Notes under the pieces: generated by a model
Database searches by the model: none
What the model saw: only the letters and a program-made list of their open reading frames with translations
Told to the model about the DNA's origin: nothing
Program-made: the position numbers and the translations under genes
Shown: positions 31,471-44,400 of the stretch, in pieces
Position numbering within the stretch: position 1 is the stretch's first letter
How the letters are laid out: each line of letters starts with the position of its first letter
Assembly (NCBI GenBank): GCA_013397075.1
Contig: VWZS01000851.1
Coordinates: 434,001 to 498,000, forward strand
Length of the DNA: 64,000 bases
Direction: 5' to 3'
From: Rhabdornis inornatus
Taxonomy: Eukaryota > Chordata > Aves > Passeriformes > Rhabdornithidae

Positions 31471-34400
31471 TGAGACAAAGAAGAGTAAAATTGGCACCTT
31501 TTGTGCCCCCCCGCCCCTCCCCCCCCATATCCCTGGGATCCGTGTCCATCCCAAATGGCCGAATGCAGGCGTGCAGGATGTGCAGGTGTGGATGTCGAGG
31601 AGCGGCCCCGCTGCCGCTGGGGAGAGGTACGAGGCCCGAGGCAGAACTGAGTCGGCGTTTTACCAGCCTGGAGGTGTCCGTGCATCAGCGGATGTAGCTG
31701 GCAGGGAAAGCGCCTGCTTCCCCCCGGTGGGGCGGCAGTGACCAGGATGTTTCACAGACGAACACCTATGCTGAGGCTCACGAAATGCAGTGGAGTATGT
31801 GTTTTGGTGCTCTGCTTCGACAGCGGAGCTCAGCTCTCCGTAGAACAGAGAAAGGTCGGAATAAACTCTTGGCTGTGGCTGTGCAGGGATGACAGGTGCT
31901 TTCTGGAGAGTACCACGCCAAGCGCTGCATGGGCACAGACAGTTTGGGAGCTTAAGCAACAGTAACCAAGTCTCGATGAAGTAAAATAAAGGCAGCGTGT
32001 GGGACCGTGCCAGGTTTCCCAGAGGACTGCGTGGGAAAAACAGTAGCCCTGGTTGGAGCAGGCTCGGCCCCAGCCAAAGAGGGGCTCAGACCTGCTGCTC
32101 AGACAGCGCTCATTTTGAAGGGGTGTCAGTGTATCTGCAGCTCCTGGCCTCCTGTTTGCTTGTATTTTTCATCTGTCTTTAACCCTGATCTGCTCTTCCA
32201 TCCTGCTCCCTCTGGGATCACATCCTATGTTCCACATCTCTGTGTAGCATCATAGAGTTTCTAGTTCTGTGCTGTAATGACTTGCCTGAGGAATGTTTTG
32301 GTTTCATTCAGTAGATGAAAACTTCCCTATCCTCACCTCTCTCACCACCTTCCCTTGCATCTGTGGCACTGGTGTCTGGCCCAGGATGTGCAGTAGTTCG
32401 TCCTTATCCACTGAAAGGTTTTTCCTTTGCTACCTTGAAGCCTTGAAGGCAAGGAACAAGTGCTTTATTCCATTGAGAGAGGAGGTGCTTTAGCTTGCAG
32501 TTGCATCAGCTTCCAGCTGCATCAGCTTCCAGCTTTGGATCTCTGAGGTCTATAGAAAACCTGAGTTTTCTATAGACGCCACCTGAGTGATGTCCCCTCT
32601 TCCTGCCATTGCTGTGAAGAGCAAGAGCTGTTGGATGACTTCAATTTCCTTTCTTTTAAATATTAGGAAGTTAAGGGCCCCTGCTTGCCCTCGGTGCTGG
32701 GGCTGACCTGGCCAGGCACTCGGGTTGTCAGCATGATGAGCAGGTGACCTTCAGCTCAAGGGCAGCTGCACTGCTGTGGTGGGCAGCAGCCTGCAGAGGC
32801 AGGAAGAGTGCAAGCAGCAGGAGTGGTCAGTGACATTAAAAAGAACTCATTGTGCAACTGTGCAATGCCCTTGCCAAAGTGCAGATTTGAATTCCCAATG
32901 TGAAAACCTAGAGCAAACCCAGGGGCCTTTATGGTGCACTTTGAAATGTGGGGAAAGAAAAAAGAAAAACATAAAATCTGGTTTGTGTTTATCCCTTTCA
33001 AATCACTCAGCCCTGTGACAAAGAAAAATTGTGCCCCATGGAGAGAACTCTTGGGTTCCTCCTACAAGATATGTTTCTTGGCCAGAGACAAGAATTAGCT
33101 GTTACTGGAATAAGCCAAAGCCTCTTGGACTTGTCATAGGCAAGAAGCACAATGAAGCAGGTGCTGTCCAGAAACCTGAAACTTTTTTGTCATTTGTCAA
33201 GCACAGAGAATTTCTTAAGAGGGAAATCTGTAAGAATGAGCTCCCCTTTTTCAGATTTGAGCATTTCCAGTCTGCTTCACATAGTTTAACAGCTGTCCCA
33301 TGAGGACAAACCACTGTAGTTATTTTGAAAACACCTTGGCATTCTCTGAGCAGCAGCTGTGTTATAGTTTTGCTCTTCCTGACCCCCTGTTGTGAGCTGT
33401 TTCACTCTCCATAAATTAGCAGCAATTTCTGTGCAGTCAAGGCTTAAATTACAGTTAAACATGTGCCACTCTGTTTTGCCAGACCAAGCTCCAAAACATG
33501 CTGCCTGAGGCAGTGTTGAGGCTGCTTTGGAGGTGTAGAAGAGCAGGGTCCAATTCTTCCCGGATCCAGCAGGTTTTGCCCATCTCTTGTTGCTCAAATA
33601 CTGTTACTTCCTTGTCTGAAATGTGATGTTGTGTAATGCTAGCAAAAGCAAAAGCCTGTGCAGCCCTCGCTCCCTGGAACTGTGTCCCATCACCTACAGA
33701 AGAGCTGTTTCCTTCCAGCCAGCAGCTCTTCCTTAGCCGAGAAGGAAAAACTCAAGCAAACAGGCATGGACCCTGGGTGCAGGAGTCCCCACCATGGGTA
33801 CAGAGCAGGGGACAGTTCTCAGACAGAGACGTTGCCTCTATTTTAAAATTTGGCCAAAGTAGGTGCAAGTCCCTGTACTGCTCTGCAGAGTGTGTGAGTG
33901 TGGCAAGAGGAGGGAAGGTAGAAATCTTGGAAGGGAAGTGGGGAGGGATGTGCAGCATGAAGACAATATACTTTGCCTCCTGCAGATTGGTGGGGAAAAT
34001 AGTTGAGGAAAAGGCTTTAAGAAAAGGCACTGAGACCTTCACTTGATTTTACCTTGAGGCAGCATTCAGCTTAGATCTCATCATGTCTTTCAGAAATACC
34101 TGAGGCATTGTTGTTGCCGGCAGGAGGAGCCAGGGCTGATGGCACGGAACACAAGGGAGAAGCAGAAATGTCTGTGACAGTGTGGGGGTGAATTCTAAGT
34201 GCCAGTATCTGCAGCTGGCCAGATAGCAAAAGGCAGATCTTATTCCCTCAGTGCCAAATGTGTAGAGTGACTATTGTCCCTAAGCCAAACAGTTGAAGAG
34301 GAGAAATTATCCAAACATAGCCAACTATGTTTTTTCCCCTGCTTCTGGCGTTCTTCAGTTTTGTCTGTGAATTTTCACCCATCACTGTATATTTGTTGAT

Positions 34401-35983
34401 AAAACAATTCTTGAAAACTCTAGTTCATCCTTTTTTGGGGCAATTTTGACAGATACACACACTACAAGACCAACGGCACCTAACAACAGTCTTTGCATAG
34501 CCAAAAAGAGATTTGTCCTAAGGTAAAAATGCAGCAGCGCTTATATTACTCCAGCAAGGAGAGTTCAGGCCTGAAAGTGAATTCCTCCAGGGACTGAAAT
34601 CAATCATTTCTTCTGAATCTAGAGCAAATCCATGACGTGCAGAAACACTGCTGTTCATCAACTTCTTGGTTTTCCCTTATGTAGTCGCTGAGCTGTAGCT
34701 CTGCTTAGCCTCATGGCCTCAGCTGTGCTCCATTGCCCTGTGTTTGCCGATTTCCTGTGCTGCTGCTGGGCTGCCTTGGGCTGACCTGGCTCGGAAGAGC
34801 TATGGGAGATGTACTCCATTTTCCAGCCTGCAGTTCTGAGGTCTTTTTGGTGACTATTTAATGTTACCAGTATTTGGCAGGAACATGACCAGTGTTAGTG
34901 CAGATTCTCTTTGGAAGCTCTTGTATCATTTTGCTGTTTCTTGGAGGTCAGATGGGCTGCTCCTGTCAGTACCACTAACAGTAACAGTGTCCTATCACTG
35001 CAGTGTCACTTTAATCCAGTCATGTAGTGGAAGAAGCTGTATAGATGGGTGGATGTCCCCATCCCAGGGCCCTAGGTGTATGGAGGGGAGCTACAGCCCC
35101 ATGGTCAGCCTTCCAGATCTCTGACCTCCTGCTTTTATGTGGCTGTAAGAGAGTGGGTGCTTGGTTTCAACTGAATCTTTTGATTTGTCATGGTTCTTCT
35201 AAATCAGTGGGTTAGATGAGGTGTCCAGAGAACTGACATGGTGGGCAGTGGGACTCAACAGCCAGGGGCATACAGAAATCCATGAGAGTGAAAAGTGGTG
35301 GGGGAGATTTTGAAGAGAGCCATAATAAATCAGTGTGGCAGTTACCCAAGTGTTAAATCTTTAAGCCAAAATAAATTTTCCTTTTAAATGACAAGTTCTA
35401 AAGAGCACAAGCTAGAAAGTCCTAAGACATTGCTTGAATGGCCTTGTCTTGCCCAGAATTCTGCAGGGTAGACAGGGTGGTGGTAATGCTGCTTTATTAA
35501 AGGACATATATTAAGACAGCTGTAACTTAACACTGTTGTGGCTCCTTGGCTTGCAGGTCCATCACCAGAGCCTACTACAGGAACTCGGTTGGAGGACTCC
35601 TCCTCTTTGACATTACAAACCGAAGGTCTTTCCAGAACGTCCACGAGTGGCTGGAGGAGACCAAGGTGCATGTCCAGCCATACCAGATCGTCTTTGTTCT
35701 GGTAGGTCACAAGTGTGACCTTGACACACAGCGTCAAGTGACCAGGCACGAGGCAGAGAAACTGGCAGCTGCCTATGGTATGAAGTACATTGAGACCTCA
35801 GCTCGGGATGCTATTAACGTGGAGAAGGCCTTCACTGATCTGACTCGTGATATATATGAGCTGGTGAAAAGGGGGGACATTTCAATCCAGGAGGGATGGG
35901 AAGGGGTAAAGAGCGGGTTTGTCCCAAATGTAGTGCACTCTTCAGAAGAAGTGGTGAAATCAGATAGACGGTGCTTGTGCTGA
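31172..35983 (+). CDS. RAB39B: Ras-related protein Rab-39B
   Basis: RAB39B is a neuronal small GTPase of the Golgi/endosome system. In humans its loss causes X-linked intellectual disability and early parkinsonism. Two exons (31172-31386 and 35557-35983) join in frame (CG/G, Arg72) to give 213 residues, the length of the human protein. Visible motifs: P-loop GDSTVGKS (15-22), switch I DPTVGVDF, WDTAGQE, the GHKCD guanine-specificity loop and ETSA. The C-terminus is RRCLC, a CXC double-geranylgeranylation site. MEAIWLYQF and the lack of the RAB39A-specific insertion before DPTVGVDF identify RAB39B rather than RAB39A. The ATG sits in an acceptable context (CAGGATGG) at the end of a CpG island. 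VBP1 lies downstream in convergent orientation, as in humans. No defect is seen. Confidence 0.97.
31387..35556 (+). other. RAB39B: RAB39B intron
   Basis: This is the single 4.2-kb intron, from donor GTGAGA to acceptor TTGCAG. It contains a perfect 16-bp tandem duplication at 32503-32534. I see no other supported feature. Confidence 0.85.
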
Positions 35984-38960
35984 GCTCCTCTAGAGAGGTG
36001 AGTGGTGATGAACTCTACTAACCAAATGTACTTTACTAAGTGAACTCAGTGTGACAGAAGGGAGAGCAACACTCCCGTTGTGAAAAGCCTCCCACATTGT
36101 TTTGGACACCAGGACAAACCCTGGAAAGAAATGTTCTGTTCCAGATAACCTTTCAGAACTGAGGGCTACAAAACTGAAGGAGAATGAGTGAGGGTGTGTG
36201 TGGACGTTGTAAGGACATAGGAAGCAGAAATGAGGGGCTGCACAACACAGGAGAGAGTATACAGAGCTGAATGGGCTGGTACATGCCAGGGTACTGTACA
36301 CGTTACCTTTTAAGTAAACCTATAGCTCCCTGCTGGCTTTTGGAGCCACAGGATGGATACTCAGGCATATGACAAACAGGCAGACAGAGAGAAAGCAGGA
36401 GAACATCTTGGTTTGTGTCAGCTATTTCTTTCCAGGAAGGTCTAAAGGCAGCACAGATACCATTTCCTCATAAGGTCAGTTCCACAGGAGAAGTTTACTG
36501 ACATGGTATGCACACTTCTAAGTTTTCTTTCTTATGTTCTTGAACCTAGTTCGATAGCAAAGAATATTTTGTGGGATTTAAAGAGGAAAACAGTAGTTAT
36601 TTGATTGGTAATTAAAATTTAAATTATTTCTCCCTTAACAGTGTTTTTCTTGCTGTGCTGTACCAAGACTCTAAGTGGCAACTCTTACTGCAGTAGGGAT
36701 TATTCAGTGCAATTTTTACTCATTTACTCTCTGGGTGAGTACCTTGAAAGTATCCCAAATTCAGGGCTTTCCAGTTAAATTAAGTGATCAAGAGCATAAA
36801 GAGAGAACCATGTCCTCAGGTGTTACGTCTTAAGATTGGGGTGTTGCAGCCAGGTGGGACACATCATTTCTGTCTCAGTAATAGCACTGTGCTGACCTTA
36901 CCAGCCAGGTCACAAGGAGGAATGGAAAGGAGAGAGGGAAAAAAGAAACCCAACAAAATAAGAAACTTGAAAGGCTTAACTCAGGTGCATCAGACATCCT
37001 AAAAGGTGTGATTTGCTCTTAAAGAAATTAAATAGCATTGAAAGTAACAGCTTCCATTGATACTTTCTGTTGTTAAAGTGTAATTCTCTGTCTTGGCCTC
37101 TGTGGAGGCAACTGGCACTGGGAAGGTGGAACACACAGCAGGAGTATCTGAGCAGGTGGAAAGGAAAGCCTCAAGACACACTCAAGAATAAAATTTGTTT
37201 TCCTCCTGACAAAAGAGGATCCATCTCAGGCTGGCCATCATGGGATGGCAGCCATGTCACAAAAGCTGTATGGAGGTGGATGTTTCCTGGGAATGCCATT
37301 CACCACTCAAAAGCTTTGCTTCTGCCAAATTTTAACCCAAGCTTTTGAAGTGCAATGGGGTGACTGTGCTCCTGTAACAAATTAGGGAAGTTCAGCCTAT
37401 TGAAAGTGAACAAACAAAACTATAGTGACTTTTTAACTTGTGTTTGAAGGCTTTATACACCAACCTGCAATGGGCAGGAGGAAGGCAAAAGCTGCAGGAA
37501 GCATCTAGTATTTATTTTAGGCCTCTGAGTAGAGAAAAAATATTTGTTCCAGCTTTTTCATCTGTCCCACCTACAGAAATACAGGTCTTGTTTGCTGTTG
37601 AGTTCAGACTGTTTCTCCTGAACCTGTTCTCCCAGTTTGCAGCAGCACATGGGCAGGTCTGTACTAAGAAAAACATGTGGTTTCCCATATTGAAGCTGTA
37701 AAAAAACCCCAAACCCGCAGCAAACCCAACCCAACAACCCAAGCCCTGAACACTTTTGGTTTTGGTGTTTTAGGAACAATTTCAGTTCCTGGGCTCTGCA
37801 GGGGAGCAGCAGCACTGCACCTGCTGGGAGGGCACAGGGAGCAAATGCCAGGAAGGGGGGTGGCATTGGCCTGGTGCTTCTTGGTAAGCTTGTCACTGCT
37901 TGAATAGGCTGTGAATGTATCTTCGTGCTAAAGGTCAGTCAATGCCAGGCACTTGTGGTTGAGTGCCCTGAACATTAAAAAAAAAAAAAAAAGAAAAGTA
38001 TGCCCTTTACAAAATCTGTTTCTGGGTGAGCAAAGGTGGGTGCAGGGAGCACCCCAGGAACCAGGCAGACGCCAGGGCACACTGCGGGGTTTGTTCAGAC
38101 CAGCTCAGTTAGTTGCATTTCACAAAGGCAGGCACAGACAGTACCAAAGGGTCAGTTTCTTTGTTCTGTGGATGGAAAGTCCACCAAACAGCTGCTTCAG
38201 CTTTTCAGGGGCTAGCTGGACACTAGGTGTGTCTGGGGGTGTCTGGCTGAGGATAGCAGCAGCCACAAGGGCAGAGCCAGAATGTGACATGAAGAGTTGG
38301 ATCAGGCATTTTAGCAATAGTCAGATTCTGTAATTCCCTATGTGAAAGCCTCGCCAGAGGGGAAAGACCACTTTTCACGAGACAGACAGTATTTTATTTA
38401 ATGGGTTTTGGACATTCCCCTTTACTGCTCCAGGGAGAAATTCCAGAAAGCCTAAGCCAGTAAGTGCATTCAGGCCATCAGAGTAAATCTTCAATTTAAA
38501 TACAGAAGTGTTCTAATTCTAAAGAGGAACAGTACAGAAGAAAATGTACATGGTCTTAACTATTTAGAGTTAATAAATTGTTATATTAAATGATAGAGAA
38601 ATCATTATCTACATCTTTTTCTAATTCCTTGCATTTTCTAGACAGCTTATTAAAATATAGGAAATGTAGATTCATCTGTACAAAATTTGGAATGTTTTTT
38701 CTAAGATGAAGAACTTATTGGATATGCTAAGAATTCTTTTCTAACAACTGGTTTTAATGCTTTGACTTAGAGGGACTTTGAGAAATCAGAAGGTGATAGC
38801 TCTCACAGGCTAAAGGTCAGGAGCTCTTATACTCTAGGAGAAAAAAAGAAAAAAAGAGCAAAAGCTGACTTTGTGATCTCTACCACGTTAAAAATAATCT
38901 GCATGTTAAACTGAACTTGCTCAGAACCTCCAGAATAAAAGTGTACTTTACACTGTCCTC
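35984..38960 (+). other. RAB39B: RAB39B 3' UTR (probable)
   Basis: This long non-coding stretch after the stop ends near an AATAAA at 38934-38939. Mammalian RAB39B also has a 3' UTR of a few kilobases, so this signal is the preferred end, but it is not proven. An A-run lies at 37976-37991. Confidence 0.5.
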
Positions 38961-40260
38961 GCTTTGTTATGCACTGTAACGAAATGTGAAAATAATGCTG
39001 TATTTAGCTGTCTGTATGTGATTGAAAATATGCTTGTATTTAGCAAAATGGTTACTATGTGATAATGTGAAATTCAAAACTTGTAAAGAAACTTTGGTGG
39101 TTTTGTTTTTTTCCCTTTCCCCCTGTCCATTCTCTCTGTGTGTTCCCTGTTCCCTGTTCCTTCTCTCTATTCCAGCCAGGGCTGTATTCACCATTCCCAG
39201 GCACTCCTCACAGCCAATGGACGTTCTTCCCTGCAGGGCCTGCCTCACTCTGCAGAACCTGTCTTCTGCCTTGCTGAGAAAAACCAGACCAGCTGCTCTG
39301 AGACAAAACCAGCCCCTGCTCCCAGCAGTTGCAGCCACAGCAGCCTTGGCCCCTCCCAGAGGCCTCTGGAGGTGTGGTGGCACGGCAGCTACAACAGCAA
39401 AGGGCAGAGCAGACCTAGGCAAGGATCACTCATTGAGCTCATCTGTGAGTTTTTGAGTTACTTACCTCAGATCAAGCATAAAAATGCCAAACCCTGAGAT
39501 ACGGACACAGCCGTCTCCCATCCCCAGGAACCAGACACCTTTGAACAAAGGAGCCATTTCAGCTCCAAGGCTGTCACCATCCCCTCTGACACACAGCAGC
39601 AGGTTTCTGGCACTGGCATACGGTGGGGTTGATTTTGCTCGGTTCTGCTTTTGCTGTGCAAAAATGCTTAACTGGTAGTTTCGTTGTGCACAACAAAGGC
39701 AGGCAATTGCTGCCTTAGGACCAGCCAGGGATGGGGGCAGGGGCGGGAAGCACAGGCTGTTGGGATCTCATTAATCCAAATTGAAGAAAAAACTGGAAGA
39801 GAAATCAGGCTGTGTTTGCAGCTGCCTTTCCATCATTGCTGATGCTAGAAAAAGGAAGGCATCAGCCTGCAGCCTGACTGGCGCCACGTCCTGCTGCTGC
39901 GACAGACACTGAAACAAACAGCATAGCCCTGGGGAAGGATGAGCCCAGGCACCTACTGGTGACCAGTGCTAAGGGTTTACCTACTCTGCCCTTCCCTGCA
40001 GCTGACTTTTTGACAGGCACAGTGCTGATATATCACTTGCTTTCAGTCACCAATTCATGCTGACTCACACTCCCCCTTTCATTCACGCCAGGATCCAGCA
40101 GCCACACTTTTCAAAGTCTGCTGCTTCCATGGAATTTTCCCCCCTCCTCCCCACCCAGTTAAGGGAGGGAAACACTATTAGAAGATCACACATCACATTA
40201 ATGACTTTCACACAAAGAAAGATGGACAAGAACAGCTGTTTGCCACAACTGTTTAGTTTT
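38961..40260. other. Interval between convergent RAB39B and VBP1 3' ends
   Basis: I see no gene or clear repeat. ORFs around 39020-39680 overlap on both strands and lack motifs or plausible splice sites. Confidence 0.5.
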
Positions 40261-41356
40261 GCTATTTTAATATAATGAAATAAAAGTACAAAAAATTTAC
40301 AGGTATATTGTTTCTTACATGAAGATTGAACAATTAACATCTGCATTTATTTTGCAGTGAAACCTGTACTCTCAGTCACAGAATGTGATTATTAGCCACT
40401 GACATCACCACTGTGCATTTCATTTTAGAAAGAAACTGCAAAGGTAAGAGGCAACAATCTCGCAAGGCTTCGTAAGGACCAAAAAAATACTCCAACTGTA
40501 CCACCAGATGTCATGTTCCAGTCAACCATTCTGATTTAACACAGGTTTCACCACCTGGGAGGCTGTGTTCAGACATTTGAACTGGACATCTGGGCCAAGG
40601 GGGTGGAAATGGGAGGCTCTTGCAAGCTGTGGGCTCTTGGGTCCTTGTTCAACGCATTCGCTGAAACAACCAACGTATGCACATGTATGAAAAACAAGGG
40701 GTGAGACCCACAGGCTTGACATCCCCTGTGCGGCTCACTCCTTTCCCACTGCTCTCAGAGGACAAATCACAAGCTGCTGCATGTAAAGTACTGAGAGCTC
40801 AGTAACAGGCAGTAAGCTAACCCAGAGTTACTACAAGTTTATCCAAAATGGATATCCAGGAATGCCTGCAGACTGATGCTGCCATTAACTGACTGAAACA
40901 AACCCCAATATTCCACTCTATTTTTTGTTGTTTCCTGGAGCATTACAGTTGCACATCTTCACAGCCCAAGTCAAAGTTAACTTCATCAGCTGTACAGAGA
41001 TGAAAAAGAAAAACCCTGCATTGCCTTAGCCTGTGAACATGTCAGGCTCCATTTCCTACATGCCCCTCAGCTTTTCAGACAGGCTTTCAGGTAGAAATTT
41101 ATTTATGACAGACTGGTCTGATCAAAATACTACATCCTTTGCTGGACTGTGTAGTGCCTTTTCAAATAATTAATTTCATGAAGCATGCATGAAACCAAAT
41201 TTTGAGTTTACAAATAAATAAAATGGTGCTCATCATTAGTTTTTATACATTTTACCGTTTACTGAAATGCTGAAAGTAAGTCAGTCCTGAATGAAGTTTG
41301 GGGGTGTTTAAATAAAAAATACTTGGAAACTGAAACCACATTTAAAATTGGAAAAA
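40261..41356 (-). other. VBP1: VBP1 3' UTR (probable extent)
   Basis: This is non-coding sequence downstream of the VBP1 stop on the minus strand. Minus-strand AATAAA motifs occur near 41103-41098 and near 40350-40345; I cannot tell which is used. Confidence 0.4.
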
Positions 41357-41427
41357 TTATGCTTTGTTTTTGGAAGGGTCTTGCTTGTTTCTTCTCTTTA
41401 CGTCCCAATTATAAACTCTAGCCATAT
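41357..41427 (-). CDS. VBP1: VBP1 terminal coding exon
   Basis: This 71-bp exon encodes the conserved C-terminus MARVYNWDVKRRNK, ending SKNKA and TAA at 41359-41357. It starts after ...CTCAG on the minus strand. Its first two bases complete the Asn codon begun by the last base of the previous exon. Confidence 0.93.
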
Positions 41428-44400
41428 CTGAGCATGTTGAATTAAGGAAACAGTTCATGCTATCAGAAAAGAGAGAAAAAAAGAGATTTTTTAAAAAGGA
41501 AAAAGCAGATTACAGACTCGGCAAGTTAGTTACAACATTCAGTATAGAAACCATTTCATGAAAGGGCTGACTTGGTGCAAAGCTTCAGATTTCAGGAACA
41601 CTGGTAGCTGTTGATAACTGCAGTATTTATATCATTACTTGAAAAACCTCAGAAAAGATACTGCACAGAAACACAATTTTAGTTTTTCCTAACTCTTTGC
41701 TGATTTCTGTCAAGCTGCTCATATCAGCTTTATTTGCTTCTTTCAGGCATCCCAAACTCCTGCAGCACTAAGACAGCTCAAGTGTCAACTTGAAAGAACA
41801 AGCAGTTGTGCCTTCATTAAACTAAATCTAATGCTTCAGTTAACGGCTACACTCATTAAAATAGTTTTTAACTAGAAAGTATAAAAAACAACCCCACATA
41901 CCCAGGAGGTGGTTCATGACAGTATAAAGAGATTTAAAAAAACACAGCACAGCCCAAGCCAGTTCCAAGTCTGCTGCAGCAAGGCTTGTGCTGCTTGGAG
42001 GCAGCTGCAAAGGGTGTGATGGGCAACAAAGAAAAATATTCATATGCTCTAGAAGAAGGCTCACTGTGCTTTAAGGTGGTAACCGGGCCATCAATCCACA
42101 CTTCCAACTCACTCTGGAGTCAGTCTGGGTTGCAACCACTGCAGCAGATTTCATGAGGACACAAACACAGGTTTTGTTTCCTCCCACACACCAACCTCCA
42201 ACTCAGCCCTGCAAACACAATATTCCATTTCATTGCTAGGACAGTAAAGTTCACAGGTGCTACAGAATTCTGAGGCAGCCAGTCTACGATAAAAACACAT
42301 CAGAAAGTTGGTCGTTACCTGGATGTTGGCTTTCACATACATCTCCTCCCTCACATTAATGAAAAGGATATTGACTTCTGTAGTGGTGAACTGATCTCTG
42401 AGAAAATCCAGGTCTTCCTCTAGAAGATCGAGGTTTTTTGTGGCTGTTGACAAATTCTTCTCTAAAAGAGCCTGAGCTTCATCAACATCATATTCAAGCA
42501 TCACATTGGCCTAAAAAAGAAAGATTGATAAAAGCTCCTACTCTTGCATTGTAAGGACTAAGCCACACTAAGTGTATTTTAGGCTGTTCGCAACTGATCA
42601 TGTTAGCAACAGACTGTCCTGACAGGCCAAGACAAGATTCAGGACAGGCAATGTCCAGATCCACTTGAGGCCTCCACCCCTTCAGTAACTGAGTAATAAA
42701 TCTCCCTAGTGACTTAAAGTTAAATTCTCTTCCTATAGCTAAGCAAGGAGGGATTTCTTCCCCTGCGGATCACATTCAGCCTTTCAGGTATTAGCATCTC
42801 ATCCTCACTGTATCTGAAAAGTAAGAGACATTATATTTCTTAGCAGCACTGTTCAGGTGCCACACAGCTCTAGAAACAGTTTTTGCTGGATTCAAGATAA
42901 ACCTCAGGCTCTGTGTGGAATGCTGAGGAAACAGCTAGCACTGTCAGTAACAAGAGCTACTACAGGTATTAAAGATACCAAGGTGTAAAAGTCCTCTCTG
43001 ATGCTGTGGTGGTGGTTTTTAACCCACACATGGTTGTTTCAGGAAGAAGCTACCACAGGACGAGATAAAAGAGCAGTATCAGTTGAAAATGCACCAATGA
43101 AGCTTCATCCTATTCAAGAACTGTACCCTGAAGGAAGCCACAGTCTGTGACTGACAGCATCCCACAGATGGTTACACTGAGCTGCCAGAACCAGGCAAGT
43201 TGTTCTTTAAAGCAAGTGGAGGGGAGAGATCCCCAGTAACAGTGACATGCACAGCCCAACACAGACTGTAGGCAGCAAGCAGGAGAAAGGCAGAAGGCCA
43301 AGAACACCTAAATAAAATGAATTGTGCATGACATTTCATTACAGCTTTTCAGTGTGAATTGTCAGTAAGATGAACCTTCTCTGATGTCCTGTTAGAAAAT
43401 AAACCTGGGATGCTCCATGAAAGTCAGTGTTTATGAATTCTGAAGACAGCCTCCTAATAGCAACAGGTATCAGAAATTGTTTTTCTTTTTATGATAGAGT
43501 GGGAGAGGTTGGGAGCAACTGTCCAGTTAGTCTCGATTGTTCATGTGCCAACAGTGTTTCTGTCCTAATCAAGAGGTTTTGTTCGGCAGCCAGCACTGTG
43601 ACTTAGGAACATCCATGATTTAAAAGTCTCAAAATAAGTATCAGCAGGTTAATCTCCCCATATAATGAAGCCTCTAAATACAAAATATTCCAACCTGATA
43701 TTGCTTAAGTACTTAGGAATCTGGGTTGTGAATGCTGATCCCACCAGGCTTTAGTGCAAAGTCCACTGTAAATGCTGGCAGATACCTGTGAGCAACAGAA
43801 ATCCTATCTTTCCCTAAAAAGGTGCATGAAAAGGGAAAGCAAGATGCCGAATATAAGTAACATAGAGAAGATGGGAAGCTACTTGCCAAACTAAGTTATT
43901 TTGCTGGGCACATTCCCATGCCAGGCAATGCTGGATGTTGATTTGAACCAAGAAGTGACAGAAATTGTAAGGGAAATGCAAACAAGCTTTTCGGAAAGAA
44001 CAATCCAGCAAAAAGACAATTCTCTGAAGTTTTACTGCTCAGGAACCAAATAAAATGGAACAAGAAATCTTCACTAACACACTGAAGTTGCCTGGTTAGA
44101 TGCGCTCTGCTGCCAGGGCGCAGTGCCACCATGACATCGACAGAATCATGACTACTACAACCAGGGGAGACAGCAACCAAAACTCTCTTTCACAAGCCTT
44201 TTTTAAGTTATTGAAACACTTTCAGAGAAAGTTCTATTTTACTTACCCCCAGCCACAAACAAACTTTATCTGTAGGAGGAACTGAAGCTTTGCAGTAGAG
44301 ATTATCTGCCAATAAAAATCTGGTTTCCATTGGATGTGTAGAATCCTTAAGACAAATGATAAAACTTACAATTGCTATTTTCACTGGAAGCATGTTAATG

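Noticed and set aside
42151..42371. Read-through C-terminus after FTTTEVN in VBP1
   Set aside because: The residues that follow are intronic; the conserved MARVYNWDV exon is at 41427-41357.
42371..42378. Ordinary GT donor (GAA/GTCAAT) for the last VBP1 intron
   Set aside because: Joining there to 41427 gives a short frameshifted tail and loses the conserved C-terminus; the AT-AG U12 pair fits both frame and consensus.
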